Shown here: positions 1 to 11,546 of the stretch, in pieces
Layout of the letters: each line of letters starts with the position of its first letter
Numbering within the stretch: position 1 is the stretch's first letter
DNA from: Micractinium sp. NFX-FRZ
Lineage: Eukaryota > Chlorophyta > Trebouxiophyceae > Chlorellales > Chlorellaceae
DNA: 64,000 nucleotides
Reading direction: 5' to 3'
NCBI GenBank assembly: GCA_029339195.1
Contig: JAPTJF010000201.1
Span: forward strand, 39,357-103,356
The notes under the pieces: model-generated
The model's database searches: none
What the model was told of the DNA's origin: nothing
Seen by the model: only the letters and a program-made list of their open reading frames with translations
Program-made: the position numbers and the translations under genes

Positions 1-667
1 GTTGTGGTGAATGTCCCGCCGCTCCCACACTGCCTCCACAATGAGGTTGACCTCAGATGGCGTCTTGACTGCAAGCATGCAGAACAGGTCAATGAGCGTT
101 GATTGCCACGTTGTGCATGATGGCTGATGCAGCACACGATCCAACCACTTGCTGGCGTCAGCGGTCCGACCGCGTGGGCCACGCTTGGGCGGCAATCCAC
201 CTACCTCCCATCATGTAGATTTCCGTCTCATTCATGCTGACGGTGAGTGTCTCTTGGTTTCCTCCATGCATCCACCGACTCGTGCATTCCACTAGTGCGC
301 TGTCCTGTATGCTGAAGCAGCCAGTGTAGTCGCCGTCTAGCAGCGGCGGCGCGACCTCAACTTGCACCCGGTAGGCAATGCAGCGTTCTTCCTCGTTGTT
401 GACCAAAGTGAACTCGGTTTTGTAGCCGAATTCCCTCCTGCACACACTGGCGGCTAGTTGGTAGGGGGCCCGCGCGCCGGGCATGCCAAACAAATGCCCG
501 TCGCCTACCACATGCAAGGACAGTTCTCTGCAGCCCGGCCCAATGAACCCATTCATTGCAGTGCCACGGAAAGACTCCACGACTCACCGGAGCTCGAAGC
601 TGTCATAAGGCACTATCTCTAGCAAGTTGCTCGCCAACCCCACCGTCCTCATGGTCAGCCACGACTA
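1..667 (-). CDS. Partial gene of unknown function (3' part outside window)
   Basis: I do not recognise this protein. Three exons fit together on the minus strand: about 667-588, 527-205 and 68-1, running off the left edge. The 204-69 intron has a good GTAGGT donor and a CTTGCAG acceptor, and phase 1 is kept. The 587-528 intron is only 60 bases but has GTGAGT and CTGCAG borders and keeps phase 2. The translated stretch is soluble-looking and mixed in composition, with an acidic part around the NNEEERC residues, and ends in VNLIVEAVWERRDIHHN. No signal peptide, membrane segment or named motif is visible. The first exon could start at an ATG inside it or continue from an exon further right; the sequence does not decide this. 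An alternative start is the ATG at 556, which would make the first intron unnecessary. Confidence 0.45.
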
Positions 668-1475
668 GCCTGCAGCTCAAGTGCTGAGGGGCAGGGTACT
701 TACTTGGCCCACCTTGCTCCGGACATGCCCTAGTTCCATGCGCCAGTACAAGCACTACAGCACAAGCCTCACGTGTGCCTGCATGCCGCCACCTGCACGC
801 ATTGTTGTGCTGACTTTCTGCATAGCAGCTTGCATGGTAACACATGATGGGATGGGCAATATAGGATTGCCATGAAGCAATTGGGAGCAGTCCAGTGCGA
901 CAGGGATAAGCAGCTGCAAAGCCTGCTCTGACTCGGGTTTCCAGGCTGGCAGAGGCTGGCGGAACGCGGGCGGCCTGTGGCAGCAGCACTTACAGGCGCG
1001 AGCAGAGCCTGTTTTAGTGGCAGAGATGTGGGCCTTTTGCGCTGCCTGACAGCAGCTGCCAATGCGGTTGGGGTGGTGTGAATCTGTGTGCACAGGGGCG
1101 CTTCTGCCCCTTGAGGAGCGTGAGCGCCTTCTTCCAGAAGCTTACGGCTCCTGTCTGGGTGGCACCGGGTTGCGCAGAGGAGCTTCATGAGTGTGACTGG
1201 AGCCGCTAAACTGGCACAAGGGGCTACGACCTGGAGGACCGCCGTGGCTGTGCCTGCCTCAAGCGCTGCCGCCGACTTCAGCAGCTCCGGTGGAACCAGA
1301 CATGGTCCCACCAAGCTTCCCTTTACCAGAGGAGCTAAGTACACTCCTCACATAATGCTGAAAAGCTTTATGATGATGAACAGGCGGGAGCCAGTGTGCT
1401 TTGCATGCTGCGCTGAATTGCTGCTCCAAGAGCACTGCAACAGCCCTGCCTCTATTACCATCGGGGTCAGACGCA
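668..1475. promoter_or_regulatory. Intergenic stretch between divergent genes
   Basis: About 800 bases lie between the minus-strand partial gene and the G-patch gene. Open frames occur on both strands, including a minus frame from an ATG at 1344, but none has convincing splice sites or a recognisable product. It most likely holds the promoters and 5' leaders of both genes; upstream exons of the partial gene cannot be excluded. Confidence 0.35.
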
Positions 1476-4400
1476 ATGGAGGCTAGTTTGCAGGGCGAGG
1501 ATCAGGCAGAGGAGCCCCCGGCAACCGACAAGAGCAAGCCAGAGCAGCTGGAGGCCGCCGTGCGCAAGGAGCGCAACAAGTTTCGCAAATGGACTTTCGC
1601 TCGGCAAGGTTCAGTCGACCCTCCGGCTGCCAGCGTGCACGCCCTGGCGGAAGAGCTGCTCAACTTGGAAGCTCGGTTCCACGCCGACAAGCTGCGGGCC
1701 CTTAATCCCCAGCATCCGGCGCTGCCCGAAAGCGTGAGCCAGCAAGGGCCCTTGCGCCAGTCGAGCGTTGGCAGCGCAGCGGCTACCACCGCCGCCGCCG
1801 CCGCCGCCGCTGCTGCCAACCCCACTGGCCCCCAGCCGCTCTGGTTGACAGACATTGAGGTAAGCCTGCGCTGGCCTTGCCTCCACTGTTTTACCCCCCC
1901 TGCAATTGGCATCCGGTGGAGGGCACATGTGCTTGGTACTCTGGGACGCATGATGCAAGTGGGTGCTGCCTTGTTGCACCCACCCACCACCCGCCCTCCC
2001 ACCCTGCAGGCGCAGCTGGAGAGGGCCGCTCAAAGGAGCGCGGCTCTGCAGCGCCAGCACGCCACGGCTGCCGTTGCAGTCGCTGCTCAGCAGGAGGATG
2101 GCAGCGTGGCCAGCCCTGCGGATCTGCTGACGGGTGGGTGGGTGCTAAGTGCAGCCTGTGGCAGCCTGCCACCGCGGCGCACTTTGGGCCGCTCATCGCA
2201 GCACTGGCGCACCGCTCCGCCGTGTCGCCCAGCCTCTGGGTCTACCGTGGTGCCAGCGGGCAGCACACGTTGTTTGCATCGACGTTAAGCGACTGCCCAC
2301 CATCCCCTCGGGTGCATTGGTGGCACACTTTTGCGTGAGTACATTCGCTTCTGTCTCGCCCTCCTGCAGTGCACCGCCTGGCCATGCTGGCGCAGCAGGC
2401 TGCAATCGAGGAGCGGCAGCTGCAGCTGAAACTGCAGCGTCAGAAGCGGCATGGCGCCGCTGGCAAGCAGCCGCCAGCAGGCAAGGAGCAGGCGCAGCAG
2501 GCGCAGCAGCAGCCGGTTGGTCAGCAGCAAGAGCAGCTGCCACAGCAGGCAGATCCTGGGCAGGAGCAGCAGCTGGTACAAGGGCAGGCGCCTGCGGCTA
2601 GCCAGGGAGAGCTGCACGCCACGCCCGACCAGCAGCAAGAGCAGCAGGGGCAGCGACAAGACGTGCAGCAGGGGCCGGAGCAGCAGCCGCAGCAGGACGC
2701 ACCAATGGGGCAGCAGGCGCCGGTCGCTTCAGACCCGGCCGCTACGCTGCCGCAATTAGAGTGAGTGGCAGTCTGTTGTTTCGACGCTCCTGCTCACAGC
2801 AATGTGCCCTGGCCCCTGCTTTGTTATTCTTGCGTGCTGCATTCAGCCGCTTGATGCTGTGCTGCTGCTTCTGCTGCCTGCATGTGCTGCAGCTGTTGCA
2901 ATGCAACCCCCGCTGTGCATTGGTGCGCACTCAGTTGCTCAATCAGCGCCAGCGCCACCTTGACCCGCCCTTGCTGTCCAGCTCAACATAAAACCTAACC
3001 CAAGTTACATCATGGCACCGCCGCCCCTGCAGGAAGCGCCTGTCCGACATTAAAGAAGCGTCTGCCTGGCTGGCCCTGCGCTGGTCCAAGCTCCTGCACC
3101 TGTGGCATACCTCCCAGGCAGCTCTGGCGGCAGCAGCTGAGCAGTTCTCCCAGCAGGCGCCCAAGAAACCGGCAACGAACACGGGGAAGGTCAAGGTGCT
3201 GGTGCCGCCACTGCTGGTCAGGTACCAGCACCACAGCCGCCTGTTCCTGGATGCCGCGCAGCAGGCGTACATGCTGCACAACCGGAGGGGCAAGGCGGGC
3301 GCAGGGGGGGCGCTCCTTGCGTTGCGCGCGCACCAGAAGCGCACGGGCCAGCCGGCGCGGCCGGTGCGGAAGCCAGCTGCCGCAGCACCGGCACTGGCAG
3401 CGTCTCTGGAGCCAGCAGGAGCAACACCAGGAGCAGCAGCAGTAGGAGCAGTAGGAGCAGCAGCAGGAGCAGCAGCAGCAGCAGCAGCGAAAGCTGCAGC
3501 AGCAGGAGCAGCAGGGGTGGCACCACCACTGCCACTGCCGCTGCTGCCTCCACCAGCGGAAGCGCCACCAGAACCGCCAGCCTCCCCTGCAGCTCCACCA
3601 CCGCCAACCCTTCTGGCTAGCTTGTCGCCAGAGGAGCGCAAGGTGGCGATCCAGGATGCCGCCATGGCTCAGCTGCAGCTGTACGCAACTGGCGACGCCA
3701 AGCGGAAAGAGGCAGCACATGCCGCCAGAGCTGAGCGCATCGCCGGGCAGAAGCAGCAGGCTGTGCTCAAGCAGCAGCGGAGGCAGGAGCAGCGGCAGCA
3801 GCAGCAGCAGCAGAAGAAGAAGAAGAAGAAGAAGCGGCAGGGGCAGCAGGGCCTGGCACAAGCTGTGGCACAGATGCAGCACCTGTGGGTGCCGGCCAGC
3901 ACGCCAGCCGCTGCTGCAATGCCTGGCGGCGGCTGCAGCGGCACCGAGGGGCCGTGGCTGCAGCAGCCATCGCAGGAGCAGCCGCCGCTGCAGCAGCTCT
4001 GCGCAGAGCAGCAGGAGCTGGCGCAGCACGCAGGCCAACCACAGCAGGCAGAGCAGCAACAGCAGCATGACTTGTATGAACAGGTGCAGCGGCTGGAGCA
4101 GGCCCTGTCCAGCACCCAGCAGCTTGACCCAGGCATGGGGCAGCAGCTGGCCCAGCTGCTAGAGCAGCTGGAGGCGCTGGCTGGGCAGCAGGCACAGCAG
4201 GCACAGCAAGCGGCGGCAGTAGCTGTGGAGGGGGAGCAGGAGACGTCGGCTGGGCAGGCAGACGAGGAGGGCACGGCAAGCGTGGAGCAGGGGCAGCAGC
4301 AGCAGCAGGCGCAGCAGGAGCAGGCACAGCAGGCCACTGACGCAGGCAGTCAGCCCATGCCAGGCTGGCGGCCCATCCCCGAGCACAACCTTGGCTTCCA

Positions 4401-5685
4401 GCTGCTGAGGAAGGCCGGGTGGAGCGAGGGCTCAGGGCTGGGGGCACGCAGGCAGGGCAGGACAGAACCGGTGGCAGCCGCTGCCTTCCGCTCCAAGGTG
4501 GGCCTGGGCTTCTCGGCGCCAGGAGGCGCAGCTGGCGCAGCAGCTGCCACCACCGGTGGCGGCGCTGGTGCAGGCGCCCAGCAGGGGCAGAAGAGGCGTC
4601 GGGAGGAGGAAGAGGGGGAGGACCAGCGGGGGCACAGGCAGGGACAGAAGGCAAAGAAGGGCAGGAAAGCCGAAAACAGAGCCAACAGGAAAGCGAGAAA
4701 GGCTAAGAAGGACGCCGCGCTGCAGCAAGCAGTGCAGGCTGGCAGTGGCCCTGAGCAGGCGCAGCCGCAGCAGGCGGAACAGCCCAGCAGCCAGCCGGAG
4801 CAGCAGCAGCAACAGCCCCAGGCTCAGCAGCAGCCACCGCTGCCGTCGGCCCAGCCAGAGTCCCAGCAGCAACAGGCACCGCTGCCGCCGTCCCAGCCGC
4901 AGCAACAGCCACCGCTGCCGCCGCCGCCGCAGCAGCAACAGCCACCGCTGCCGCCGCAGCAGCAGCAGCAACAGCCACCGCTGCCGCCGCAGCAGCAACA
5001 GCCACCGCTGCCGCCGCGGCAGCCCCAGCAGCCGCCGTCGCTGTCGCCGCCGCCGCCGCAGCAGCAACACCAGCCACCGCTCCAGCAGCAGCACACCCAC
5101 TGCCAACAGCAACAACAGCAGCCTAAGCAGCAGCAGCAACAACCCCAGGCTCAGCAGCAGCCTTTACCACGGCAGCAGGAGCAGGCGCAGCAGCAGCAGC
5201 AGCAGCAGCAGCGGCAGCAGGCCGTGCAGCTCAGCGGCTCGTACCAGCGGCAGGCATCACCGCCTCCCTGGCAGCAGCAGCGGCACCCTGCACACCTCAG
5301 CGGCCCGTACCTGCAGGAGGGACAGCAGCCTTACACGCAGCAGCAGCAGCAGCAGCCTTGCACGCAGCAGCATTTGTGGAGCTGGGGTGCCCCACTGGGC
5401 CCTGGATTGGCAGCCACAAGTGCTGCAGGACTGCACTTCCAGCTGGGATACCTGCCAAGCCAACGGCAGATACCGCAGCAGCAGCAGCAGCAGCAGCAGC
5501 GGCAGCGGCAGCAGGTGGGCACCTCTGCAGGCCAGCCAGTCCCTGGGGCAGGCGTTGGGCTGCCCTTCCATCTGGGCTACTTGCCAGCAATGGGTCCCTG
5601 GGGGATGCTGCCTCAGGCGCTCTTTGGGCCTTCATCCTCGCTGCACCCGCGGTGGGCAACCACCCTTCAACAACCGCCCCGCTGA
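1476..5685 (+). CDS. G-patch domain protein with long Q/P-rich tail
   Basis: Four exons, 1476-1859, 2010-2133, 2370-2760 and 3033-5685, join in phase into a protein of about 1183 residues. A G-patch (glycine motif starting HNLGFQLLRKAGW, then GSGLG) lies near residues 747-795. G-patch domains bind nucleic acid or activate DEAH-box helicases, so a nuclear role in RNA processing or ribosome assembly is likely; this is family knowledge, not seen directly. The N-terminal third has charged helical stretches (RKERNKFRKW; KRLSDIKEASAW). A basic Lys/Arg-rich segment after the G-patch looks like a nuclear localisation signal. The rest is poly-Gln, poly-Ala and repeated Q-P-L-P-P runs. Introns end in CCTGCAG. 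A TGTAA signal follows the stop by about 60 bases. The closest named relative is uncertain. Confidence 0.8.
3420..3500 (+). repeat. GCA/GGA trinucleotide repeat coding poly-Ala/Gly
   Basis: A run of GCAGGA, GTAGGA and GCAGCA triplets inside the last exon of the G-patch gene codes for an Ala/Gly/Val stretch. It is a likely site of length change by replication slippage. Confidence 0.75.
4790..5520 (+). repeat. CAG/CCG-rich coding repeats (poly-Gln and Q-P-L-P-P units)
   Basis: The 3' part of the G-patch coding region is made of CAGCAGCAA runs and repeats of a unit coding roughly for QQQPPLPP (densest at 4900-5030), then pure CAG runs at about 5190-5220, 5340-5355 and 5477-5500. The opposite strand gives long spurious Leu-, Cys- or Ala-rich open frames, which should not be annotated. 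Confidence 0.8.
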
Positions 5686-5744
5686 CACGCCCTCAGCCCT
5701 TCCCGTACACCCCTGGCTTGAAATTCTTTGTTTGATGTGTTCCT

Positions 5745-5749
5745 TGTAA
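5745..5749 (+). promoter_or_regulatory. TGTAA poly(A) signal
   Basis: TGTAA, the usual green-algal polyadenylation signal, lies 60 bases past the G-patch stop. The next gene starts at 5919, so 3' end and next promoter share about 230 bases. Confidence 0.6.
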
Positions 5750-5918
5750 ACATTCCTCGGGTGGTTGCATGGGCTGCAACTGGGCAGGGCAACAGAGCAT
5801 GCGGCTGAGGTGGCGCAATCCCAGCTGGCTGGATCCCCAAGCCCCCGTGGTGTCGGACCCGGCCAGCATTCCCTCGCAACCCAATTCCATTCTGCTCCCA
5901 CCCAAGACGCCTCTCGCC

Positions 5919-7915
5919 ATGAAGCTGCAGCTCCTCCTGCTGGCCACCCTGCTGGCCACTGCCTCTGCTTGGACTTGCACCGAAGAAGAGCACAACGAGT
6001 GCATGGACAGTCGGTGAGCGATTCGCTGAGCTGTTTGCGCGGGCGGGCGGTGTTGAGACGGCCGGGTTTGAGGTGTCGGGGAGACGGGGCCCGGGTTTGG
6101 GGTGTCGGAGTAGAGGGGGATGGCTCGGGGGTCAGAACGAGGGCGCTCGAGCCCCCGCGTTGCTTGCGACACTGCTGTCGATCGCCCTCTCATCGGTTCT
6201 GAACTCGTTTGGGTTTCGAGATCGAACGCGTCTTGGGGCACCCTGCCCGCGGCGCCAGGCATGCGCCAGGAAGCTGCTGCTCCCGCCACATCTCGCACAT
6301 TCCCCTTGCTTCTTGCCCCCACCATCAACCCCCTGTCCCCCTCCCCCGCCCCTTCTGCTGCTCTGCCTGCAGGTCCTACTGCTGGTGAGCAAGTGGTTCA
6401 AGACATTACACGAGGGGGAGCGTGGGACAGGGCATGAAGCGCACTGTACGGGGCCGGCGCCGGCGGCCGGCTGCCATTGCTTCACCAGTCGTGCGCCCTC
6501 CGCCACCACCCCTGGCCACCCAACAACCGTCCCTGGCTGAGCCACCTCCCCGAGCCCACCCCTCCCTTGCGCCCGCCCACCCTCTCCCCACCCTCTGCAG
6601 GAAGGGCAAGGTGTACAAGTGCCCCAGCGGCAGCTTCCACTGCACCGACACCGGCCCCTGCCACACCCACAACGACAACCCAGTGTACCCCGGATGGCGG
6701 CGCTATAGCTGCATCGATAACACGTGAGTGGAAATGGGCAGCGCAGCGGCTGGGCATAGTATGCAGTTGAGGATGTGAGGTCAGAGAGCGCTCTCGGAGG
6801 CCTTGACGGTACGGCGCCCCCGAGGGCACCCCGCCCTACCCCCACCCCCTGCCGCTTGCCAGCCTGCCCGCTTGCCCAGATCACACGGGCCTTGACCTCC
6901 TGCTGACCTGGCTTGGCATGCCGTGCGCCCACACCGTTCCTTTCAGGGATCCCTGCCCCCTTCCTTCCCTCCTCACTCCCGCGCCACCCCTGCCTCCCCT
7001 CACCCCCCGTCTGCCTGGCACATGCAGCCACTTTGCCAACGGCCGGTGGTCCAAGATGTGCGCCCCCGGCACCCACTGCTGGGCTGTGAGCAGCGGCAAC
7101 CCCTGCCTGGCCAAGAAGCACACCGGCACCTGCCCCATGGGCAACATGCGCTGCATCGACTCCAAGTGAGTGCGGCGGGGCGGGGGAGGCAGTAGAAGAG
7201 CAGAGGAGTTGTTTGGCTGGAAGGCATGCATGTGTGTCGTAGCCTGCGTGGGGAAGCGGAGGGCTGAGAGCGGGGATGGCAGCATGGCTGTGCAATGCGG
7301 GCAAGCCCACCACGTGCAAGCAAGTGCCAGAGCCGTCCTGGCGCACCTGCCCCGCCCCACCCCGGCCTGCACACCCACGCCTGCCCGACCGCCGCACTGG
7401 CACAGCCTGCACCGCATGCCTGCTCACCACGCTGCCTTTCCTCCCGCACCCACCCACTTGCAGGCGCTACTGCCAGAGGGGCGTCATCTGTGAGTGGCCC
7501 CTGCTGCCTGCGCTGCCCGCTTTGCCGTGCCGTGCCGCCTGCACTGCCCACACCGCCTCTTGCCCTTGCATGGCTCGCTGTGCACACCAGCAGCAGCCCC
7601 TTGACTTTGCCTCGCGTGCGCGTGATGCTCGGCCCTGGCTTGCAAGCAAGGCACCCAGCCGCATGTGCAAACCTGATTACAGACTGGCACCTCACCCCGT
7701 TTCCATTTGTCCTGCAGACACCTGCCCCGGCACCTACAGATGCGCTGGCTCTGCTCCCTGTGAGTCCCCTCTTGGCTGACCACCTGCTGGAGCGAAGTTT
7801 GTATGGCCTCGTGCTTTGATGCACTGCTTCGGCGCCTCCATCCCCTGCATGCATCGCTCACGCACAAAGCCACCGCCTGCCGCATACGCCCCCTGCAGGC
7901 GTCAAGCGCATGTGA
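5919..7915 (+). CDS. Small secreted cysteine-rich protein
   Basis: Seven exons, 5919-6013, 6373-6384, 6601-6723, 7028-7165, 7464-7489, 7718-7759 and 7899-7915, join in phase to a protein of about 150 residues. It opens with a clear signal peptide (a Leu-rich core, cleavage near ATASA-W). The mature part has about 16 Cys in repeating modules of the form C-x-x-G-x-x-Y/W-x-C-x-x-G-x-x-C, seen as YCWKGKVYKCPSG, NGRWSKMCAPGTHC and YCQRGVIYTCPGTYRC. This spacing recalls small carbohydrate- or chitin-binding modules and other disulfide-knotted extracellular proteins; binding to the cell wall is an inference. Exon 2 is a 12-base microexon coding R-S-Y-C-W across its borders. Several modules are split by introns at similar places, suggesting growth by internal duplication. 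All introns use GTGAG donors. Confidence 0.85.
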
Positions 7916-9121
7916 GCCTGGCGCAGCATGCACACCGCAGCCTGGTCGGGCGCAGGTTGCTCCTCTGCAATGCCAGCAACGCCCTCCCCTCTCCTCAACT
8001 CCCCTCCACGCAACCCCCCCGCCGCCGTCTTGGCGCTATGTTTAATAGTAGATCAGGTATTGAGCGGTAACCTTCTGCAAGTTTTGCCCAGCTTCGATGC
8101 GTCTACCTAAGCACTTTACTGCCCAGCTGTCGTGTGTAGGCAGTACAGTTTTCACAACCTTGCATGTACACCCTCTCGCTTCACACATCACCAGGGCCTG
8201 CCCACTTTGCCGCTGCCCCCTTCCCACTCACTGTCCACCCCATGCACTGCACCAAAACCTCCGCGAAGCATCAATGCCGTCGTCTGACGCTGCTCGCTCC
8301 GCTTGCACCCACAACACCCTTTCCCAACACTGTGTGTCACTGCGGTACAACTATCAGGTTCTGTGTACCCTCAAGATAGGTGCCATGTACCTGTGTACCC
8401 TTGGTCACCAGCACAGCACAGCGTGCACGCTCTCCACATATGGAGATAGCGTTACCCTGGCCTAGTAGGCACGCTTTCACATCAGCAAGCATGCAGCATG
8501 CAAGTCTTCATGAGGCAAAACCTCCTCCCCCTCATCATGTTCGACTCAGAAGCTTATGAATACGACTGTAATGGGATGTCTGGGCTGCTGGCACCCCAAC
8601 GCATGAACAGAGAGGCGGGCGAAGAGTGGGCAGGCTGGCAGGGGGGGAATGCAACCTTGGGCCCATGCTGCATGCTGCTGTCAACAGAACCTGTGCACAG
8701 CCTGATGCTGCTTCAGCGCAGCCTGTGTGCAGCATACTTGCCTGTCTGACACCACATCTGGGCTGGAGTGAAGGCCATGCCTGGCTTGCAGCCCGCATCA
8801 AATGCATGACTGTCCCCTGCGTTTCGGCTTTCCATTCCTGCTGTGCACAGGAACCTGCAACCAGTAACCTGTCAACCCTGACCATCTCGCTGCCTCCGCC
8901 TCTGGCCCGCTTGTGATGACACACCCGCTCAGCATGACTCACGGCTGCACGGTGCTTCAGTGCCAATGCCTCACAGTGCTGGCTTCACAAGTGCCCCATA
9001 GACAGTGCTTGATACAACAGATGCACACCGAGCGTTGCCATGCTGGCGGATGCCCCACAGCATTGGGCTCAGTACAAAACGGTGAGGCAGGGCCGCCCAG
9101 CGGGGCACAAATTCTCACAGA
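7916..9121. other. Intergenic region between convergent genes
   Basis: About 1.2 kb between the stops of the secreted protein (+) and the RCC1 protein (-). I see no supported gene. It should hold both 3' untranslated regions; a TGTAA at 8567-8571 is a possible poly(A) signal for the plus-strand gene. The stretch 8040-8480 is less GC-rich than its surroundings. Confidence 0.5.
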
Positions 9122-11044
9122 TCAGGCGGTGAGGATGAGGGAGTGCCACCAGCCCGCCGCCACATCCTCCACCTTGGCGCCAGCTGGCACCGCCACCGCC
9201 AGCGGGGCGGCTGAGCTGGCAAATGCGCCGGTGCCAAGCTGTCCAAACGCGCCCCACCCGCAGGCAAAGGCCTTGCCGCTGGCAGTGAGGAACAGCGTGT
9301 GGCGGGCGCCCGCTGCCACCTTGCTCACGCTCTCGCCCTCCAGAGAGGACGCCTCAACAAGCTTGGGCTGCAGGAGGGGGTGCAGGGCGACACTGTGAGA
9401 CGTCAGGGATGGCACGACCAGCGTGGGCGGCAGGGAGGGTGCGCGTTGTGAGACTTCGGGGACGGCACAACGAGCTTTGGCTGCAGGGACGGTGCAAGGC
9501 AACAGTGAGGGACTTTGGGGACGGCACGGCAAGCTCGCGCTGCGGGGGTGGGCAGGGGCAGGGTGTTGATAGCAGCAGTTTGGTTGAGGCGCGTGCTGAG
9601 TGGCGCCATCCCACCTGCTGCTGACATGGCTTCCGAGACAGGCTTGGGCACCCCGGCCAGGGCGCCTCCTTCCTCCACACATCTCTCACCCCAACACAGG
9701 CCCTCAACCAACCCTGCACGCCACCCTGCCACCGCCGCCCTCAACCCAACCAGCACACAACCGACTTCCCTCGCCAGCTGATGCCCTGCATGCACGCACT
9801 GACAGCCAACCCACTGACCCGTCCACTTGCAGTGCCGCCTCGACTCTGCCATCGTCCAGCCTCACACAACCAGCAGGCAACCACCCCAACCCAACTGAGC
9901 ACAAGACGCACACAGAAAACACTTGGTGGTGGTGTTCTTGCCAGCCACTGCACCCACCCAACCCACCTGCAGCGCAGACTGGTCGCTGCCGTCTCCCAGC
10001 TGGCCGTCGGTGTTGAGGCCCCAGGCGTAGGCATCACCGCTTTCGGTGGAGACCACGGTGTGCCCCATGCCTGCCGCCACTGAAACGCACTTCAGGGGGC
10101 CCAGTGTTGCCACAATGGTGGGTGTCGGCACGCTGGGAGCTGAGCCACCGGTGCCGCACTGCCCATGCAGGCTCCAGCCCCACGCCAGGCACTGGCCCAG
10201 GGCGTTCACTGCTACAGAGTGACGTGCTCCCGCGGCAATGGCGGTGACAGGCTGCAGCAGGCCGGCGTCGCGTGCGCCGGATGAGGGGCCAGCTACCGTG
10301 AGCGGGGCAGCGCTGCTGGTGGCGCTGCCGTCGCCCAGCTGCCCCTCTGCGTTGCTGCCCCAGGCGTAGACGTCGCCGCTGGCCGTCAGCGCCAGGCTGT
10401 GGTGCTCGCCTGCATTGCATGGGGCATGCAGGTGGGTGGCTAGGGGTGAGCGATAGCAGTGCACTGGCGGGAGGAAGGCGGGCCAGTCGGCGGGCCACCG
10501 GGCCAGTCGGCGGGCACTGCAGCCTGGCCACCGGTGCCGTGGTGCAGCGCCTGCTTGCCCCAGCAATCCTGGTGCGTCCCTCCCCTGCACAGCAGTGCCG
10601 CAGAGGCAGTACCCCACCTGCTGCCACCTGGGTCACTGCCACCTTGAAGGGCACAGGGGAGAGGAACAGGCCGGGCGCCGTGCCGGGCGGTCGGAAGGCG
10701 GGGCCGAACACCATCACCTTGCCGCCGTCGCAGACCAGCAGGCCGTGATCAAACCCGGACGCTGCGGCAGTCACCCCGCTCGCCACCTCATCCAGGGTGG
10801 CCGGATCGGCGCCATCCTCATTGCCGCCCGCCTTAGCGATTATCGTGGCGCTGTTCACGCCCCAGCTGTACACGCGGTCGCCGGCGGCCGCCAGGGCGAA
10901 GCCCCAGCCTCCTGCCGCCGGCTTGGACAGAGTGATCGCCGAGGAGACAGCCACCGGGGTGGCGGAGGCCAGCTCGTGGCTGTTGTTGGGCTCCACGCCC
11001 TCCAGGGGCGCGTTGGCCAGGAAACCGCACTGCAGCAGCGGCAT
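9122..11044 (-). CDS. RCC1-repeat (regulator of chromosome condensation-like) protein
   Basis: Three exons, 11044-10618, 10409-9967 and 9367-9122, give a protein of about 371 residues made almost wholly of RCC1 blades. Typical signatures are VAAGEHHSLALTASGDVYAWG, AIAAGARHSVAVN, SVAAGMGHTVVSTESGDAYAWG and KVAAGARHTLFLTASGKAF. RCC1 folds form seven-bladed propellers; true RCC1 is the nuclear exchange factor for Ran, but many relatives (UVR8-like, scaffold or vesicle proteins) share the fold, so the specific role is open. No targeting signal or extra domain is evident. Intron 1 falls inside a blade and is bridged as V-A-A-G-E-H-H. The start at 11044 is the first ATG before the repeats; the frame stays open further upstream. 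Intron 2 carries a minisatellite that copies the start of exon 3. Confidence 0.85.
9362..9535 (-). repeat. Intronic minisatellite copying the exon 3 acceptor
   Basis: About three degenerate units of 55-60 bases lie at the 3' end of RCC1 intron 2. Each resembles the start of exon 3 (minus strand CTGCAGCCCAAGCTTGTT), for example CTGCAGCCAAAGCTCGTT followed by GTGCCGTCCCC. Two units keep a CTGCAG acceptor-like motif, so alternative 3' splice sites are possible. Confidence 0.7.
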
Positions 11045-11546
11045 GGTGTCTAGAAGCGGGATGGGATTGGCGCTCCAATGCCAGGGGAGCACACAAGAGG
11101 TGCAAGGCAGCCAGGTGGCAGGCGGTACGGCGGGATGCTGAGCTGGATGCTGCGGCATTCCTGCTCCCCCTGCTCCAGGTCATTCCTTTAAAGGCACCCA
11201 ATGTCTCACACCATTATATCACTGAATTTTGGAGCTGCATGGATTGCCCTCTCTACACCCACGCGGCAGCAAAATGCTGGCAACCGTTGCTCCACGTGAG
11301 CCCAACCCACTCCCGACCACCTCGCCGAAGACCATCAGCTGCCATGCAGGGGTGGCACCCCCAGTGTATGCCAAATGTTGACAAGATGGTGATAGGTGAG
11401 GGCAATGACGTGGGCGGTGCAGAGCAGCCACACGGGTGGGGTGCAGAGGGGGTGGGGCAGCCCAGCAGGGGCCACCCGGGCCACGCGCCGCATCCTGCCA
11501 GCCAGCCTGCCTGCCGTGCAGGCAGGCAGGCTTGCCGACCAGACCG
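11045..11546. other. Intergenic spacer, RPN8 3' end and RCC1 promoter
   Basis: About 500 bases between the RPN8 stop and the RCC1 start, both on the minus strand. An AT-rich patch at 11209-11230 (ATTATATCACTGAATTTT) is the only promoter-like feature I see. No gene is supported. Confidence 0.4.

Noticed and set aside
3500..5150. Long minus-strand open frames rich in Leu, Cys or Ala opposite the G-patch gene
   Set aside because: They are shadows of CAG and CCG repeats; no splice logic, start context or family match supports them.
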